DNA of 64,000 nt from an uncultured Lachnospiraceae bacterium. Lineage in GTDB: Bacteria > Bacillota > Clostridia > Lachnospirales > Lachnospiraceae. Under the pieces are notes generated by a model that saw nothing but the letters and a program-made list of their open reading frames with translations, did no database searches and was not told where the DNA came from. The stretch covers positions 166,088 to 230,087 of the forward strand of contig CANOZK010000005.1 in the NCBI GenBank assembly GCA_947571775.1, read 5' to 3'. This document shows positions 1 to 7,413 of the stretch, in pieces (the first letter of the stretch is position 1; each line of letters begins with the position of its first letter). The position numbers and the translations under genes are program-made.

Positions 1-169
1 AGCCTTTGTTTATCAACCGCGATAAAAGCACAATCAAGGTATTCTTTTGACACGGCCTGCCCCTGGCCGCCAGTCCGTCCATGATATAGGCGAACAACGT
101 CACCTCCTCTGGGTTTCCCCATACGATTTTCATAATTTCAAGTTCGGCGTCGGATAGTTTCTGTATCAT
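1..169 (-). CDS. BlaI/MecI-family transcriptional repressor (partial, C-terminus outside window)
   Basis: About 56 N-terminal residues are visible, running off the left edge. They begin MIQKLSDAELEIMKIVWG and continue through a helix-turn-helix ending LLSRLINKG, the classic start of BlaI/MecI/CopY winged-helix repressors. These dimers bind short dyads and are released by proteolysis triggered by a BlaR-type membrane sensor. The ATG at 169-167 follows a GGGAGGG Shine-Dalgarno. The promoter at 210-238 holds a dyad and a second dyad lies in the leader, so autoregulation is likely. No sensor is visible; it may lie beyond the edge. The family call rests on the N-terminus only. Confidence 0.85.
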   Translation of the reverse strand, partial: MIQKLSDAELEIMKIVWGNPEEVTLFAYIMDGLAARGRPCQKNTLIVLLSRLINKG

Positions 170-191
170 ATTCTTACCCTCCCAAATGTAT

Positions 192-238
192 AACATTATG
201 TTGTTATTTAATATAACATAGTGTTGTCATTCTGTCAA
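192..238 (-). promoter_or_regulatory. Promoter of the BlaI-type gene with two operator-like dyads
   Basis: On the minus strand TTGACA (238-233), a 17-nt spacer and TATATT (215-210) form a consensus sigma-A promoter. The dyad AACATAGTGTT (215-225) touches the -10 from inside the spacer and a perfect dyad AACATTATGTT (192-202) lies just downstream. Two similar dyads over a promoter are the usual arrangement for BlaI-type autorepression. Binding by this BlaI is inferred. Confidence 0.65.
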
Positions 239-264
239 TCCCCTATCCGCCGAAGAAACTAAAA

Positions 265-300
265 CAAAAAAACGGGCGCTGCCATATGGACAGTTCCCGT
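265..300 (-). terminator. Rho-independent terminator downstream of the cobalamin riboswitch and small ORF
   Basis: On the minus strand ACGGG pairs with CCCGT around an inner CTG/CAG and self-complementary CCATATGG core, followed by a run of seven T. It stands after the 27-codon ORF and before the BlaI promoter. It could be the riboswitch expression platform or a plain end-of-transcript terminator. Confidence 0.75.
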
Positions 301-318
301 CTCTTCCAGTGTTTTTCT

Positions 319-402
319 CTATATCGTTATCACGTCCTTGCCTTTGGCACGAAGCAGTCTGCAAAGCCCTTCCATATCCAGTCCGACCATTTTTACCGCC
401 AT
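319..402 (-). CDS. Small ORF (27 codons) between cobalamin riboswitch and terminator
   Basis: An ATG at 402-400 opens 27 codons (MAVKMVGLDMEGLCRLLRAK, then GKDVITI) ending in TAG at 321-319. A GGAG sits only three bases before the ATG, so the ribosome site is imperfect. The peptide is basic and could form an amphipathic helix; I do not recognise it. It is the only candidate product between the riboswitch and the terminator. It may be a real small protein, a regulatory leader peptide, or the remnant of a deleted cobalamin-related gene. Confidence 0.35.
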   Translation of the reverse strand: MAVKMVGLDMEGLCRLLRAKGKDVITI

Positions 403-443
403 GCTCTCCAAAATTCAATGAATCGTTAAATTAAGGGTTCCGA

Positions 444-545
444 CAAAATATTTCAGTATCCTGGCTTAACTTCACAGCAATGGCTGATCGGTCTTACAGT
501 GGCGGCACCGCTCCGGTCTCTCACCGGATTCCCTCAAATATTCTG
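444..545 (-). ncRNA. Cobalamin riboswitch (short form)
   Basis: On the minus strand I see the conserved cobalamin aptamer landmarks in order: GGGAATCCGGTGAGAGACCGG, a GCCGCCACTGTAA box near 490-505, and AAGCCAGGATACTG (the B12 box) near 454-467. The ends CAGAATATTT (545-536) and AAATATTTTG (453-444) pair as P1. The peripheral arm is short. Such aptamers sense adenosylcobalamin or another cobalamin form and usually repress cobalamin uptake or synthesis genes. Here only a small ORF and a terminator follow, with the BlaI-type gene beyond. Confidence 0.85.
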
Positions 546-559
546 CTGAAATTGTAATT

Positions 560-588
560 AATATAACATACGTTCTCTTTAATAGCAA
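560..588 (-). promoter_or_regulatory. Promoter of the cobalamin-riboswitch RNA with an operator-like dyad
   Basis: On the minus strand TTGCTA (588-583), 17 nt, TATATT (565-560). The sequence AACATACGTT (565-574) next to the -10 resembles the two dyads at the BlaI promoter, and both promoters share TATGTTATATTAA. This suggests one BlaI-type repressor covers both transcripts. Inference from sequence similarity only. Confidence 0.5.
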
Positions 589-717
589 CCAGATAGAAAA
601 ACGTTTTTTTTCATTGTCAGCTATCGTTTTTTCTGATAGCATAGATCAAAACAGACGGTAATTCACAATCGCCAAATATATAGACACTTGACAATTTATA
701 TCGAGAAAGGAATCGCT

Positions 718-1656
718 ATGACACTTCAAAACCTGAAATACGCCATCGAAATATCCAATTGCAATTCTTTTTCCGAAGCGGCAAAACACCTTTTCGTCTC
801 CCAGTCTACGCTGTCCGCTGCGATTCGGGATATTGAAGAGGACTTGGGAATACAGATTTTTCACCGGACTAATCGGGGCATCACGCTCACTTATGACGGA
901 GAAGATTTTATCAAATATGCAAAGGAGATTGTCGAGCGCTCCCAATATCTCGAACAGCGATACCATGCGCGCAAAACCATCCCTATGCGCTTCTCCGTGT
1001 CGTCTCAGAGACTGCCCTTTGCCGCTCTGGCGTTCACGCGGATTTTCCAGGATATGGATTCGCAAAGTTATGATATCGCCATCCGGGAGTGTGATACCAA
1101 TTCCGTCATCCACGACGTCTCTGCCGGAAGGAGCGATCTGGGCATCCTGGCCATTCACGATACGCATATGAAAAGCCTGCAAATGCTGTTCTCGTCCTGT
1201 GACGTCTGTTTTCACGAGATTGCGCCCATGAAAAATTATGCCTTTTTCCGCGCTGGCCACCCTTTATCTGACAAACAGTCTGTCACGTTAAAGGATCTGG
1301 AAGAGTACCCCTTTGTCACCTATGACCAGGGACTGGAAAATTCACATTTTTCCGAAGAACCCCTGTTTTACAAAATTTTAAGCAGAAACGTCCATGTGTG
1401 CGACCGCAGCACAAAAATAGCCGTCGTGAGAAAAACCGACAGCTTCAGCATAGGCCCCGGACTGACCAACAGCAACGCAGACAATTTTCACAAAGGACAG
1501 GGGGAAATCCTGGCAAAACCGCTGGAGGATCCGCTGGGAGATCTGCATCTGGGCTATCTTGTCAAAAACGGGCATACTGCCAGCCAAATAGAGGAATCCT
1601 ATCTTAATTTTCTAAGAGAGGATATCCTGTCGCTGCAATCGTCCAAAGAATCGTAA
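718..1656 (+). CDS. LysR-family transcriptional regulator
   Basis: The 312-residue protein has an N-terminal winged helix (ISNCNSFSEAAKHLFVSQST, then LSAAIRDIEEDLG) in the first 60 residues, followed by a periplasmic-binding-fold effector domain. The ATG at 718 is chosen over the upstream TTG at 688 because GAGAAAGGAA precedes it at a normal distance and the protein then begins MTLQNLKYAIEI, typical of the family. The next gene, an EamA exporter on the same strand, has its own promoter at 1693-1721. A regulator-exporter pairing is plausible, but the ligand cannot be read from the sequence. Confidence 0.9.
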   Translation: MTLQNLKYAIEISNCNSFSEAAKHLFVSQSTLSAAIRDIEEDLGIQIFHRTNRGITLTYDGEDFIKYAKEIVERSQYLEQRYHARKTIPMRFSVSSQRLPFAALAFTRIFQDMDSQSYDIAIRECDTNSVIHDVSAGRSDLGILAIHDTHMKSLQMLFSSCDVCFHEIAPMKNYAFFRAGHPLSDKQSVTLKDLEEYPFVTYDQGLENSHFSEEPLFYKILSRNVHVCDRSTKIAVVRKTDSFSIGPGLTNSNADNFHKGQGEILAKPLEDPLGDLHLGYLVKNGHTASQIEESYLNFLREDILSLQSSKES

Positions 1657-1692
1657 GCAAAAAGGTATTCCAAAATGGAAGCGGTTACACTG

Positions 1693-1721
1693 TTGAAATC
1701 TTTGTCGAGTTGTGGTAGAAT
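1693..1721 (+). promoter_or_regulatory. Sigma-A promoter of the EamA exporter gene
   Basis: TTGAAA (1693-1698), exactly 17 nt, TAGAAT (1716-1721). It lies inside the longest possible reading frame of the exporter, so transcription starts downstream of the ATG at 1675. This supports the TTG at 1756 as the real start. Confidence 0.7.
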
Positions 1722-1755
1722 CTCTGCTCAAATACAACGAGAAAGGAAGAAAAAA

Positions 1756-2652
1756 TTGGCAAATTTCACAAAACAAACAGCGCCGATACTGATTTTATCG
1801 GCCGGAACTTTATGGGGAACGATGGGGATTTTCGTCCGAAAATTAAGCGCATTCCAATTTACCTCGATACAGATCGCCGCTTTGCGTATTGTGGTAGGAT
1901 CTGTCATTTTGCTGGCCGTTACCGCGGCTTTGAATCGGGATAAATTAAAAATCCGCCTGCGGGACGCCGGATGGTTTTTGGCTATGGGACTTTGCAGCAT
2001 CCTTCTTTTTACCATCTGTTATTTTCAGGCGATTTCGCTGGCATCCCTGTCCGTAGCGGCAATTTTGCTCTATACTGCGCCGATTATGGTGATGTTGATG
2101 TCTCTGGTCTTGTTTCATGAAAAGATGACCAAACGTAAATTTCTGGCTCTGCTGATGGCCTTTTTGGGCTGCGTCCTGGTAAGCGGAATCGGCCGAGACA
2201 GCCGTATATCCGCAGCGGCAATCGGTTTTGGCCTGGCTTCTGCTTTTGGATACGGGTTATACAGTATTTTGGGAACCTTCGTACTTCGGCGTTATCATCC
2301 CATTACGGTAACCACCTATTCTTTTCTGTGTGCCGGAATCGGCGCGCTGCTGATTAGCCATCCAACAGATATTTTGCGGAAAATACAGGCGGCGCAGAAT
2401 CCAGCGAACGTCGTTCTGCTGATCTTCCTTACCGCTATCGTAACTGCGGTGCTGCCCTATTTGGCCTACACCATCGGTCTGTCTTTTGTAAAAGCGAGTT
2501 CCTCGTCCATTATGGCGTCCATTGAACCTGTGGTGGCGACCATTGCCGGATTCGTGATATTTCAAGAGAAACTTACCGTTTTCTCACTAATCGGAATCGC
2601 TCTGGTTATTGCTGCAATCCTAACCTTGAATCTACAATCCGACGTTTGCTAA
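1756..2652 (+). CDS. EamA/DMT-superfamily inner-membrane transporter
   Basis: A hydrophobic protein of about 298 residues with ten predicted membrane segments in two EamA halves. Signature stretches are LSAGTLWGTMGIFVRKL near the N-terminus and SSSIMASIEPVVATIAGFVIF in the second half, where the conserved Pro of EamA proteins (EPV) is present. Members export or import small metabolites such as amino acids. The TTG at 1756 is preferred because GAAAGGAAG lies eight bases before it and a promoter lies between it and the upstream ATG. The adjacent LysR gene may control it. Substrate unknown. Confidence 0.88.
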   Translation: MANFTKQTAPILILSAGTLWGTMGIFVRKLSAFQFTSIQIAALRIVVGSVILLAVTAALNRDKLKIRLRDAGWFLAMGLCSILLFTICYFQAISLASLSVAAILLYTAPIMVMLMSLVLFHEKMTKRKFLALLMAFLGCVLVSGIGRDSRISAAAIGFGLASAFGYGLYSILGTFVLRRYHPITVTTYSFLCAGIGALLISHPTDILRKIQAAQNPANVVLLIFLTAIVTAVLPYLAYTIGLSFVKASSSSIMASIEPVVATIAGFVIFQEKLTVFSLIGIALVIAAILTLNLQSDVC

Positions 2653-2747
2653 TTACTGAATATATAGAGCAGAGACAGAAGAAAAACTGTAACCCCAAAG
2701 GGCGTGTGGACATAACATAAATTAACAAAAAATAAGGATTTTTTGAT

Positions 2748-3950
2748 ATGATGAAGAAATTATTTATGTTTATGACCCTCACGCTCATCTTTCTTGTGAC
2801 CTCGGCGACTTCCGCATTTGCTCTGTCGCCTACTCCGGGAAAAAAGCATCAGGGAATAGATGTCAGTCAGTGGCAAGGAGATATTGATTTTGAACAGGTA
2901 GCGGCTTCCGGGATAAGCGTGGTCTATATCCGCTCCAGCCTGGGAGGTGGCTTTATCGATCCCTATTTTGAGCAAAATTATCAGCGGGCAAAGGCGGCGG
3001 GACTGCAAATCGGCTTTTACCATTATGTAACGGCGCGCACCGCCTCTCAGGCTCAATACCAGGCGCGCTTTTTTGTCCAGACAATCCAAGGCAAAGACTT
3101 TGACTGCCGCCTGGCCATGGATTTTGAAGACTTGACCAATCTGTCGGCAGCGGAAGCCAATGAAATCGGCCTGGCCTTTATTCAGGAACTGGAAAAAGCA
3201 TCCGGTAAAAAAGCCGTTGTTTACAGCAATGCGTACAATGCGGGTTCCATGTTCAGCGGCGCTTTGACAGACTATCCGTTATGGATAGCTGAATATGGCG
3301 TCTCGCAGCCTTCTTCCGCTGTCAACTGGTCTTCCTGGGCAGGATGGCAGTACACGGATCAAGGGCGGGTGCCTGGAATATCCGGTTACGTGGATCGAGA
3401 CGTCTTTACAGACTCCATGCTTTTGAAAGATTCCGGCCAGGTAAGCCCCATCCCTCAACCCTCTCCTTCTTCTGGAATAATCGCTTACCAGGTCAAAGCC
3501 GGGGACACTCTGCGGGCCATCGCCCGGCGATACCACACCAGCGTAGCCGCGATTGTGCAGGAGAATGATATTGACAATCCAAATCTCATTTACCCAGGAG
3601 AAACTCTGTGCATCACCATCCATGACGACACCCCGGAGGCAGACAGCCACACGTCCTATACCGTGCGCGCGGGCGATACTTTAACCGCCATTGCGTCTAG
3701 ATTCCAGACTACCGTACAGCGGCTGGCGGCCCTCAATGACATTGGCAACCCAAATCTGATCTATATCGGGGAACGGCTACAGATCCCGACGACGGGGTCT
3801 TCCGCCGCTGAGACTTATACCGTACGTCCCGGAGATACTTTATGGAACATTGCCCAAAGATATGGAACCACGGTATCCCATCTGGCAGCCATAAACAACG
3901 TTGCAAATCCCAATTTGATTTACCCAGGAGAAACTCTTTACATTTCTTAA
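2748..3950 (+). CDS. Secreted GH25 lysozyme with three LysM domains
   Basis: The 400-residue product starts with a signal peptide (MMKKLFMFMTLTLIFL, cleavage near SAFA-LS, about residue 26). A glycoside hydrolase 25 domain (about 35-230) carries GIDVSQWQGDIDF, the FYHY strand, the AMDFED acidic motif and a final WQYTDQGRVPG. Three LysM repeats of about 45 residues follow, near 245-290, 305-348 and 355-400, each with (Y)xVxxGDTL and NPNLIYxGExL. The enzyme cleaves peptidoglycan between MurNAc and GlcNAc outside the cell; LysM tethers it to the wall. AAGGA precedes the ATG. It could serve wall remodelling, sporulation or competitor lysis. Confidence 0.93.
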   Translation: MMKKLFMFMTLTLIFLVTSATSAFALSPTPGKKHQGIDVSQWQGDIDFEQVAASGISVVYIRSSLGGGFIDPYFEQNYQRAKAAGLQIGFYHYVTARTASQAQYQARFFVQTIQGKDFDCRLAMDFEDLTNLSAAEANEIGLAFIQELEKASGKKAVVYSNAYNAGSMFSGALTDYPLWIAEYGVSQPSSAVNWSSWAGWQYTDQGRVPGISGYVDRDVFTDSMLLKDSGQVSPIPQPSPSSGIIAYQVKAGDTLRAIARRYHTSVAAIVQENDIDNPNLIYPGETLCITIHDDTPEADSHTSYTVRAGDTLTAIASRFQTTVQRLAALNDIGNPNLIYIGERLQIPTTGSSAAETYTVRPGDTLWNIAQRYGTTVSHLAAINNVANPNLIYPGETLYIS

Positions 3951-3967
3951 ATGCATCTATTTTGGAG

Positions 3968-4474
3968 CTATTCTATAAACAGAGGCAGAGCAGGCGGCCA
4001 AAACGTAAAGATAAAAAAGCAAAGACACGTCAAGATAACCAGCCCCCAGGATAAAAAGCCCCTGCCCGCCGGCAAAAAACTGTTTTGATTCATCTTTTTT
4101 CGCTGTCCGTAAAATCCCAGAAAAAGCCCCAACAAAAGCGTTGCGATATCCAAAGCCAACAGATGAAATCCCAGAATACCCGTATAGGTATAAAAAATAA
4201 TCGGAATCGAAAACGTTCCTATCAAAATCCCCCATGCGCTTGCAGAGGACAGAGACGGAAATTGCTTTTGGATACAGAGAATCTCATATAAAAAATAAAC
4301 CAGCAATGGAAAGAACGCCAGCTTCATATGTTCCCACACCGACTCATTGATTGGGGAAAAGAAACCAGCCCACATTGATTTTCCGGTAAACTCATACAAA
4401 AAATGCAGCAAGATTCCCAGGAAGGTCACCAACAGCATTCCCCACTTTGTGTAAGATTTTAACCTTTTTTCCAT
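3968..4474 (-). CDS. DUF6512-type integral membrane protein
   Basis: 168 residues with about five hydrophobic segments. The stretch HFLYEFTGKSMWAGFFSPIN followed by ESVWEHMKLAFFP matches what I know of the DUF6512 family of Firmicutes. No function is established. AAGGAGG lies before the ATG at 4474. It converges with the lysozyme gene, their stops only 17 bases apart, and no terminator is obvious between them. Confidence 0.7.
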   Translation of the reverse strand: MEKRLKSYTKWGMLLVTFLGILLHFLYEFTGKSMWAGFFSPINESVWEHMKLAFFPLLVYFLYEILCIQKQFPSLSSASAWGILIGTFSIPIIFYTYTGILGFHLLALDIATLLLGLFLGFYGQRKKMNQNSFLPAGRGFLSWGLVILTCLCFFIFTFWPPALPLFIE

Positions 4475-4617
4475 ACAAAACCTCCTTTCTTGACTGAGAG
4501 TACACGCCCTCTTGTAGTATATACACTTTTAACAAATAATCCCTGAAAAAAACAAGAAATTTTTGCGGATACTAGGATATATCTCTGAGAAAAGCACATC
4601 AGAAAGGAGTGTTTTCC

Positions 4618-5076
4618 ATGAATTTACAGCATTTATCCATTGCGTCGGTTCCAATACAGTCCTGGGGCCCGATTTATGACGGAGCGCTGGCTTTGAAAAA
4701 AGGAACTATTTTCCAGGATCTGGACATGCCTTTTTTTGCCGCGAACGACACCGAAACAACCAATCGCTGCTGTGAACCGTCCAACGCCTCAGACCCCAAA
4801 CAACAGGAACGGGAAGCCATGATGCTGCAAATCTACCAGGTCAGCTTTGAGGCGGACGACCTGCGCCTTTATCTGGATACCCACCCTCAGGATGCCCAGG
4901 CATTGGAGCTGTTAAAGAACCGTCTGATGCAGCGCAGGCAGTTACTGAAAAATTTTGCCCAGCAATTTTATCCACTGACCATGGACTGTATGGCGAATTG
5001 TGAACAGATGCAAGATAAGACTGGATGTTACTGCTGGCAGGAAGGGCCGATGCCCTGGGAAGGAGCGTGTGTCTAA
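4618..5076 (+). CDS. Spore coat protein, CotJA-CotJB fusion
   Basis: 152 residues. The first part (about 5-42: VPIQSWGPIYDGALALKKGT, then a PFF motif) matches CotJA. The second (about 65-152: YQVSFEADDLRLYLDTHPQD, then a terminal W-QEGPMPWEGACV) matches CotJB. In Bacillus these are separate genes of about 80-90 codons; here they share one frame with a short Cys-containing linker and no internal stop. The products help assemble the CotJC layer of the spore coat. The ATG at 4618 follows AAAGGAG. The stop overlaps the cotJC start by one base (TAATG), implying translational coupling. Confidence 0.85.
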   Translation: MNLQHLSIASVPIQSWGPIYDGALALKKGTIFQDLDMPFFAANDTETTNRCCEPSNASDPKQQEREAMMLQIYQVSFEADDLRLYLDTHPQDAQALELLKNRLMQRRQLLKNFAQQFYPLTMDCMANCEQMQDKTGCYCWQEGPMPWEGACV

Positions 5077-5690
5077 TGTGGACGTATGAAAAAAGATTGC
5101 AGTTCCCGGTAAAAATCACCAAAACCTGTCCCAAAACCGCTCAACTGATCATCAGCCAGTATGGCGGGCCGGACGGCGAATTATCCGCTTCTCTGCGCTA
5201 TCTGTCCCAGCGGTACACCATGCCCGTAAAAGCGGTGGGCGGACTTCTGACCGACATCGGCACAGAAGAATTGGCCCATATGGAAATCATCTGCGCCATG
5301 GTTTATCAGCTTACCAGGAATTTAACCATAGAAGAAGCGCAGGCGGCCGGATTTGACGCCTACTATATCGACCACACCTGCGGCCTATGGCCCCAGGCAG
5401 CCGCCGGCGTTCCTTTTACCGCGCTGGAATTTCAGTCAAAAGGCGACGCCATCGCGGATTTAACGGAAAACCTGGCGGCCGAACAAAAGGCAAGAACCGT
5501 CTACGACAACCTGCTGCGCATGATTCCCGATCCAGAGGTACGGGAACCGTTGAAATTCCTGCGTACGAGAGAAATCGTCCATTTCCAGCGTTTTGGGGAA
5601 GCATTGGAGAAAACAAAAGAGAAATTAAACGAAAAGAATTATTATTTCTACAACCCGGAATTTGATAAACAGATGATCCACAAAGAATAA
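5076..5690 (+). CDS. cotJC: CotJC spore coat protein, manganese catalase-like
   Basis: 204 residues of the ferritin-like Mn-catalase family. Metal-ligand helices are visible: GTEELAHMEIICAMV near 60-75, and later helices containing NLAAEQKARTVYDNLL and EIVHFQRFGEALE with Glu/His ligands. MWTYEKRLQFPVKI is the typical CotJC start. AAGGAG within the upstream coding sequence serves as ribosome site. CotJC lies in the spore coat; catalase activity is known for relatives and inferred here. A GAGAGC/GCTCTC hairpin at 5702-5730 may end the operon, though it lacks a T run. Confidence 0.93.
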   Translation: MWTYEKRLQFPVKITKTCPKTAQLIISQYGGPDGELSASLRYLSQRYTMPVKAVGGLLTDIGTEELAHMEIICAMVYQLTRNLTIEEAQAAGFDAYYIDHTCGLWPQAAAGVPFTALEFQSKGDAIADLTENLAAEQKARTVYDNLLRMIPDPEVREPLKFLRTREIVHFQRFGEALEKTKEKLNEKNYYFYNPEFDKQMIHKE

Positions 5691-5765
5691 ATTATGTCGC
5701 AGAGAGCTGTCCGCTCGATGGGCGGCTCTCCTAATCTATACAGTCAGCAAAAAAGGGGATTTTAA

Positions 5766-5825
5766 TAGCCACTGTACCGGAAAAATCCGGTACATTCTGT
5801 CGCCGATATACATTGCTTGTGGCTA
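5766..5825. other. Structured intergenic element (nested stems), identity unknown
   Basis: In the 439-base gap after cotJC, TAGCCAC (5766-5772) pairs with GTGGCTA (5819-5825) and encloses a perfect 9-bp hairpin TGTACCGGA/TCCGGTACA with an AAAA loop (5773-5794). A further AGGAT/ATCCT hairpin follows near 5829-5841. It resembles a folded RNA but I cannot match it to a known riboswitch or ribozyme. The rest of the gap to 6075 is AT-rich; a stretch near 5909-5934 resembles the flank of the repeat copy at 7279-7304. Confidence 0.4.
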
Positions 5826-6074
5826 TGAAGGATGAAATCCTGAATAGTTATGGTTATTATATAAGAACAAACTTTGGATTACAAGTCAAATCTGAAAAAT
5901 ATTTTTTCCACTTTCTTCCAGATATTTTCCAAAAACACCAGCAATTTACATCCCTCCTTTTGCGCAATGTCATTTATTTAAACTAACGTGAGTTCGGCGA
6001 ATACTTGGCGCCGTTTACGGCTGCTCCCATTTTTTTATTTGTACTTTTCTATGAGAAAAATACCAAAAGCCCCA

Positions 6075-6149
6075 GGGGATTGCGATTTTTCCCGGACCCC
6101 TTAAAACGCTGTTCTTCAAGGGAAAGTATTCAACCAATTTCTGTTTTAC
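6075..6149. repeat. Dispersed intergenic repeat, copy 1
   Basis: About 75 bases closely similar (roughly 80 percent by eye) to 7312-7384, centred on CCCCTTAAAACGCTGTTCTTC. It covers the last codons and stop of the ArsR gene. GGGG and CCC blocks can form an imperfect hairpin, so it may act as a terminator for the minus-strand gene. Both copies have the same orientation. Confidence 0.7.
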
Positions 6150-6495
6150 CGCTTCGATCCGGCAATTCTGCTGTGAATTCTTTTGCCCTTTGCAGCACGT
6201 GAATCAGCCTGTCGAAGCTTTTGGTATCTGGATCGAAATAATAATAATTTTTGGTTGCTTCCTTGCGTACTTTTAAGATTCCGGCATCCTTTAAAATCTG
6301 GAGATGATGGGATACCGCCGGACGTGAGAGATGTGTTTTTTCCGTAATTTCCCCCACCCGCGCCCCGAAACAATTCCTTATTTTCATCATCTCAAGAATC
6401 AAATGCTGCCGATTTTCATCTCCAAGTGCAGTCAACACTTTCTGACATTTTTCAAAATCCTCTGCTAACATTTCTATATCTGTCTGGGCATGCAT
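6130..6495 (-). CDS. ArsR/SmtB-family winged-helix regulator
   Basis: 121 residues. The core (about 20-95) has FEKCQKVLTALGDENRQHLI, then the recognition helix HLSRPAVSHHLQILKDAGIL and a beta wing with YYYFDP, typical of ArsR repressors. The metal-binding ELCVCD motif is absent, although one Cys (NCFGARVG) precedes the recognition helix, so the signal may not be arsenic. The last residues and stop are contributed by the dispersed repeat. The upstream neighbour on the same strand is a nitroreductase gene 46 bases away, so the two may be cotranscribed. Confidence 0.88.
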   Translation of the reverse strand: MHAQTDIEMLAEDFEKCQKVLTALGDENRQHLILEMMKIRNCFGARVGEITEKTHLSRPAVSHHLQILKDAGILKVRKEATKNYYYFDPDTKSFDRLIHVLQRAKEFTAELPDRSGKTEIG

Positions 6496-6541
6496 AGATG
6501 GTCACCTGCCTAACTATTTTGTATAATTGTTATGAATAAAT

Positions 6542-7192
6542 CTATTGTACCTTACGACCTGTGGCAGCCTCAAAATGATATTTTACGATACCAAGATCCA
6601 GCTTCGTATAGAATCCCTTTTTTGCCTTGGCAAATATCTTTTCGTTTTTTAGGGTAAAATAGAATTTCTGCTGATTCACCGCCGTAGGAGCAAGCAGGGC
6701 GGCTTCCATTCCCTTGGAAAACCAATCTGGCATCGCGGGCGCACAGTTGCATAACTGCTCCACAGGTTTGTTCTTATGTTTGATTCCCTGCGTGGTTCCA
6801 TATCCCAAGGCGATGACGCACACCAGCTTTTCCCCTCTTTTTATTTTAGCGGTGCTCTTTCCGTGCGTCAACGCAACCCAGCAGGTATTCAATCCCAGTT
6901 CCTGAGCTTTTAACACCAGTTTTTCTCCATAATATCCAACCTTCTCTTCCAAATCCACGCCTTTCTTTCCGACAAGCGCGATATAATTTTCTACTCCACG
7001 GAATTTGCCATAATGCGCCATGGTAGAGTCGAAACATTTTGGCTCGTCAAAAATTATCTGGATGTTTAAACCGCTTTTGGTATTGCATTCTTTCGCCAAA
7101 TCCATCAATGTATTTCTTTTTTCCTCCTCGATCTCTTTCCCGCTGTATTGCCGTACACTATGGCGAGCTCTCATAATTTCCAAAACGTCCAT
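6542..7192 (-). CDS. Nitroreductase-family flavoprotein
   Basis: 216 residues. The FMN-binding start MDVLEIMRARHSVRQYSGKE is characteristic, and MEAALLAPTAVNQQKFYF near residue 165 matches the second flavin-contact region of putative TM-nitroreductases. These enzymes use FMN and NAD(P)H to reduce nitro or quinone substrates, or act on other flavins. The spacing is more like the single-chain TM1586-type group than the classic NfsB. AAAGGAGAC precedes the ATG at 7192. The ArsR gene follows downstream, suggesting a stress-responsive pair. Substrate unknown. Confidence 0.85.
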   Translation of the reverse strand: MDVLEIMRARHSVRQYSGKEIEEEKRNTLMDLAKECNTKSGLNIQIIFDEPKCFDSTMAHYGKFRGVENYIALVGKKGVDLEEKVGYYGEKLVLKAQELGLNTCWVALTHGKSTAKIKRGEKLVCVIALGYGTTQGIKHKNKPVEQLCNCAPAMPDWFSKGMEAALLAPTAVNQQKFYFTLKNEKIFAKAKKGFYTKLDLGIVKYHFEAATGRKVQ

Positions 7193-7311
7193 AATAAAGT
7201 CTCCTTTGGTTTAAATATTTAAACCGATTATACCATGTTTTTGGACAGAAAACGGATTGGTAAAGAAAATCGAGACGAATCACTTTTTTCCAAATATTTT
7301 CCAAAGGGGGC

Positions 7312-7384
7312 GTGGGATTGTGATTTCCCCGGCCCCCTTAAAACGCTGTTCTTCAAGGCAAAGCGCCCAACAATTTCTGCTTTA
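7312..7384. repeat. Dispersed intergenic repeat, copy 2, with terminator-like hairpin
   Basis: Similar to 6075-6149. AAAGGGGGC (about 7303-7311) pairs with GCCCCCTT (about 7332-7339) around an inner GGG/CCC, giving a strong hairpin just past the stop of the Tp47-like gene. A role as the 3' end of the flavin operon is plausible. The rest of the gap 7193-7413 shows nothing else. Confidence 0.7.
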
Positions 7385-7413
7385 CTTCTTTAAAAGTAAA
7401 CGATGTTGTCATT

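Noticed and set aside
227..418. 63-codon minus-strand frame opening with TTG in the riboswitch leader
   Set aside because: It runs through the terminator hairpin and lacks a ribosome site; the 27-codon ATG frame is the better candidate.
5691..6074. tRNA or hammerhead ribozyme in the gap after cotJC
   Set aside because: No tRNA cloverleaf or T-loop sequence, and no CTGATGA plus GAAA core; the stems remain unassigned.
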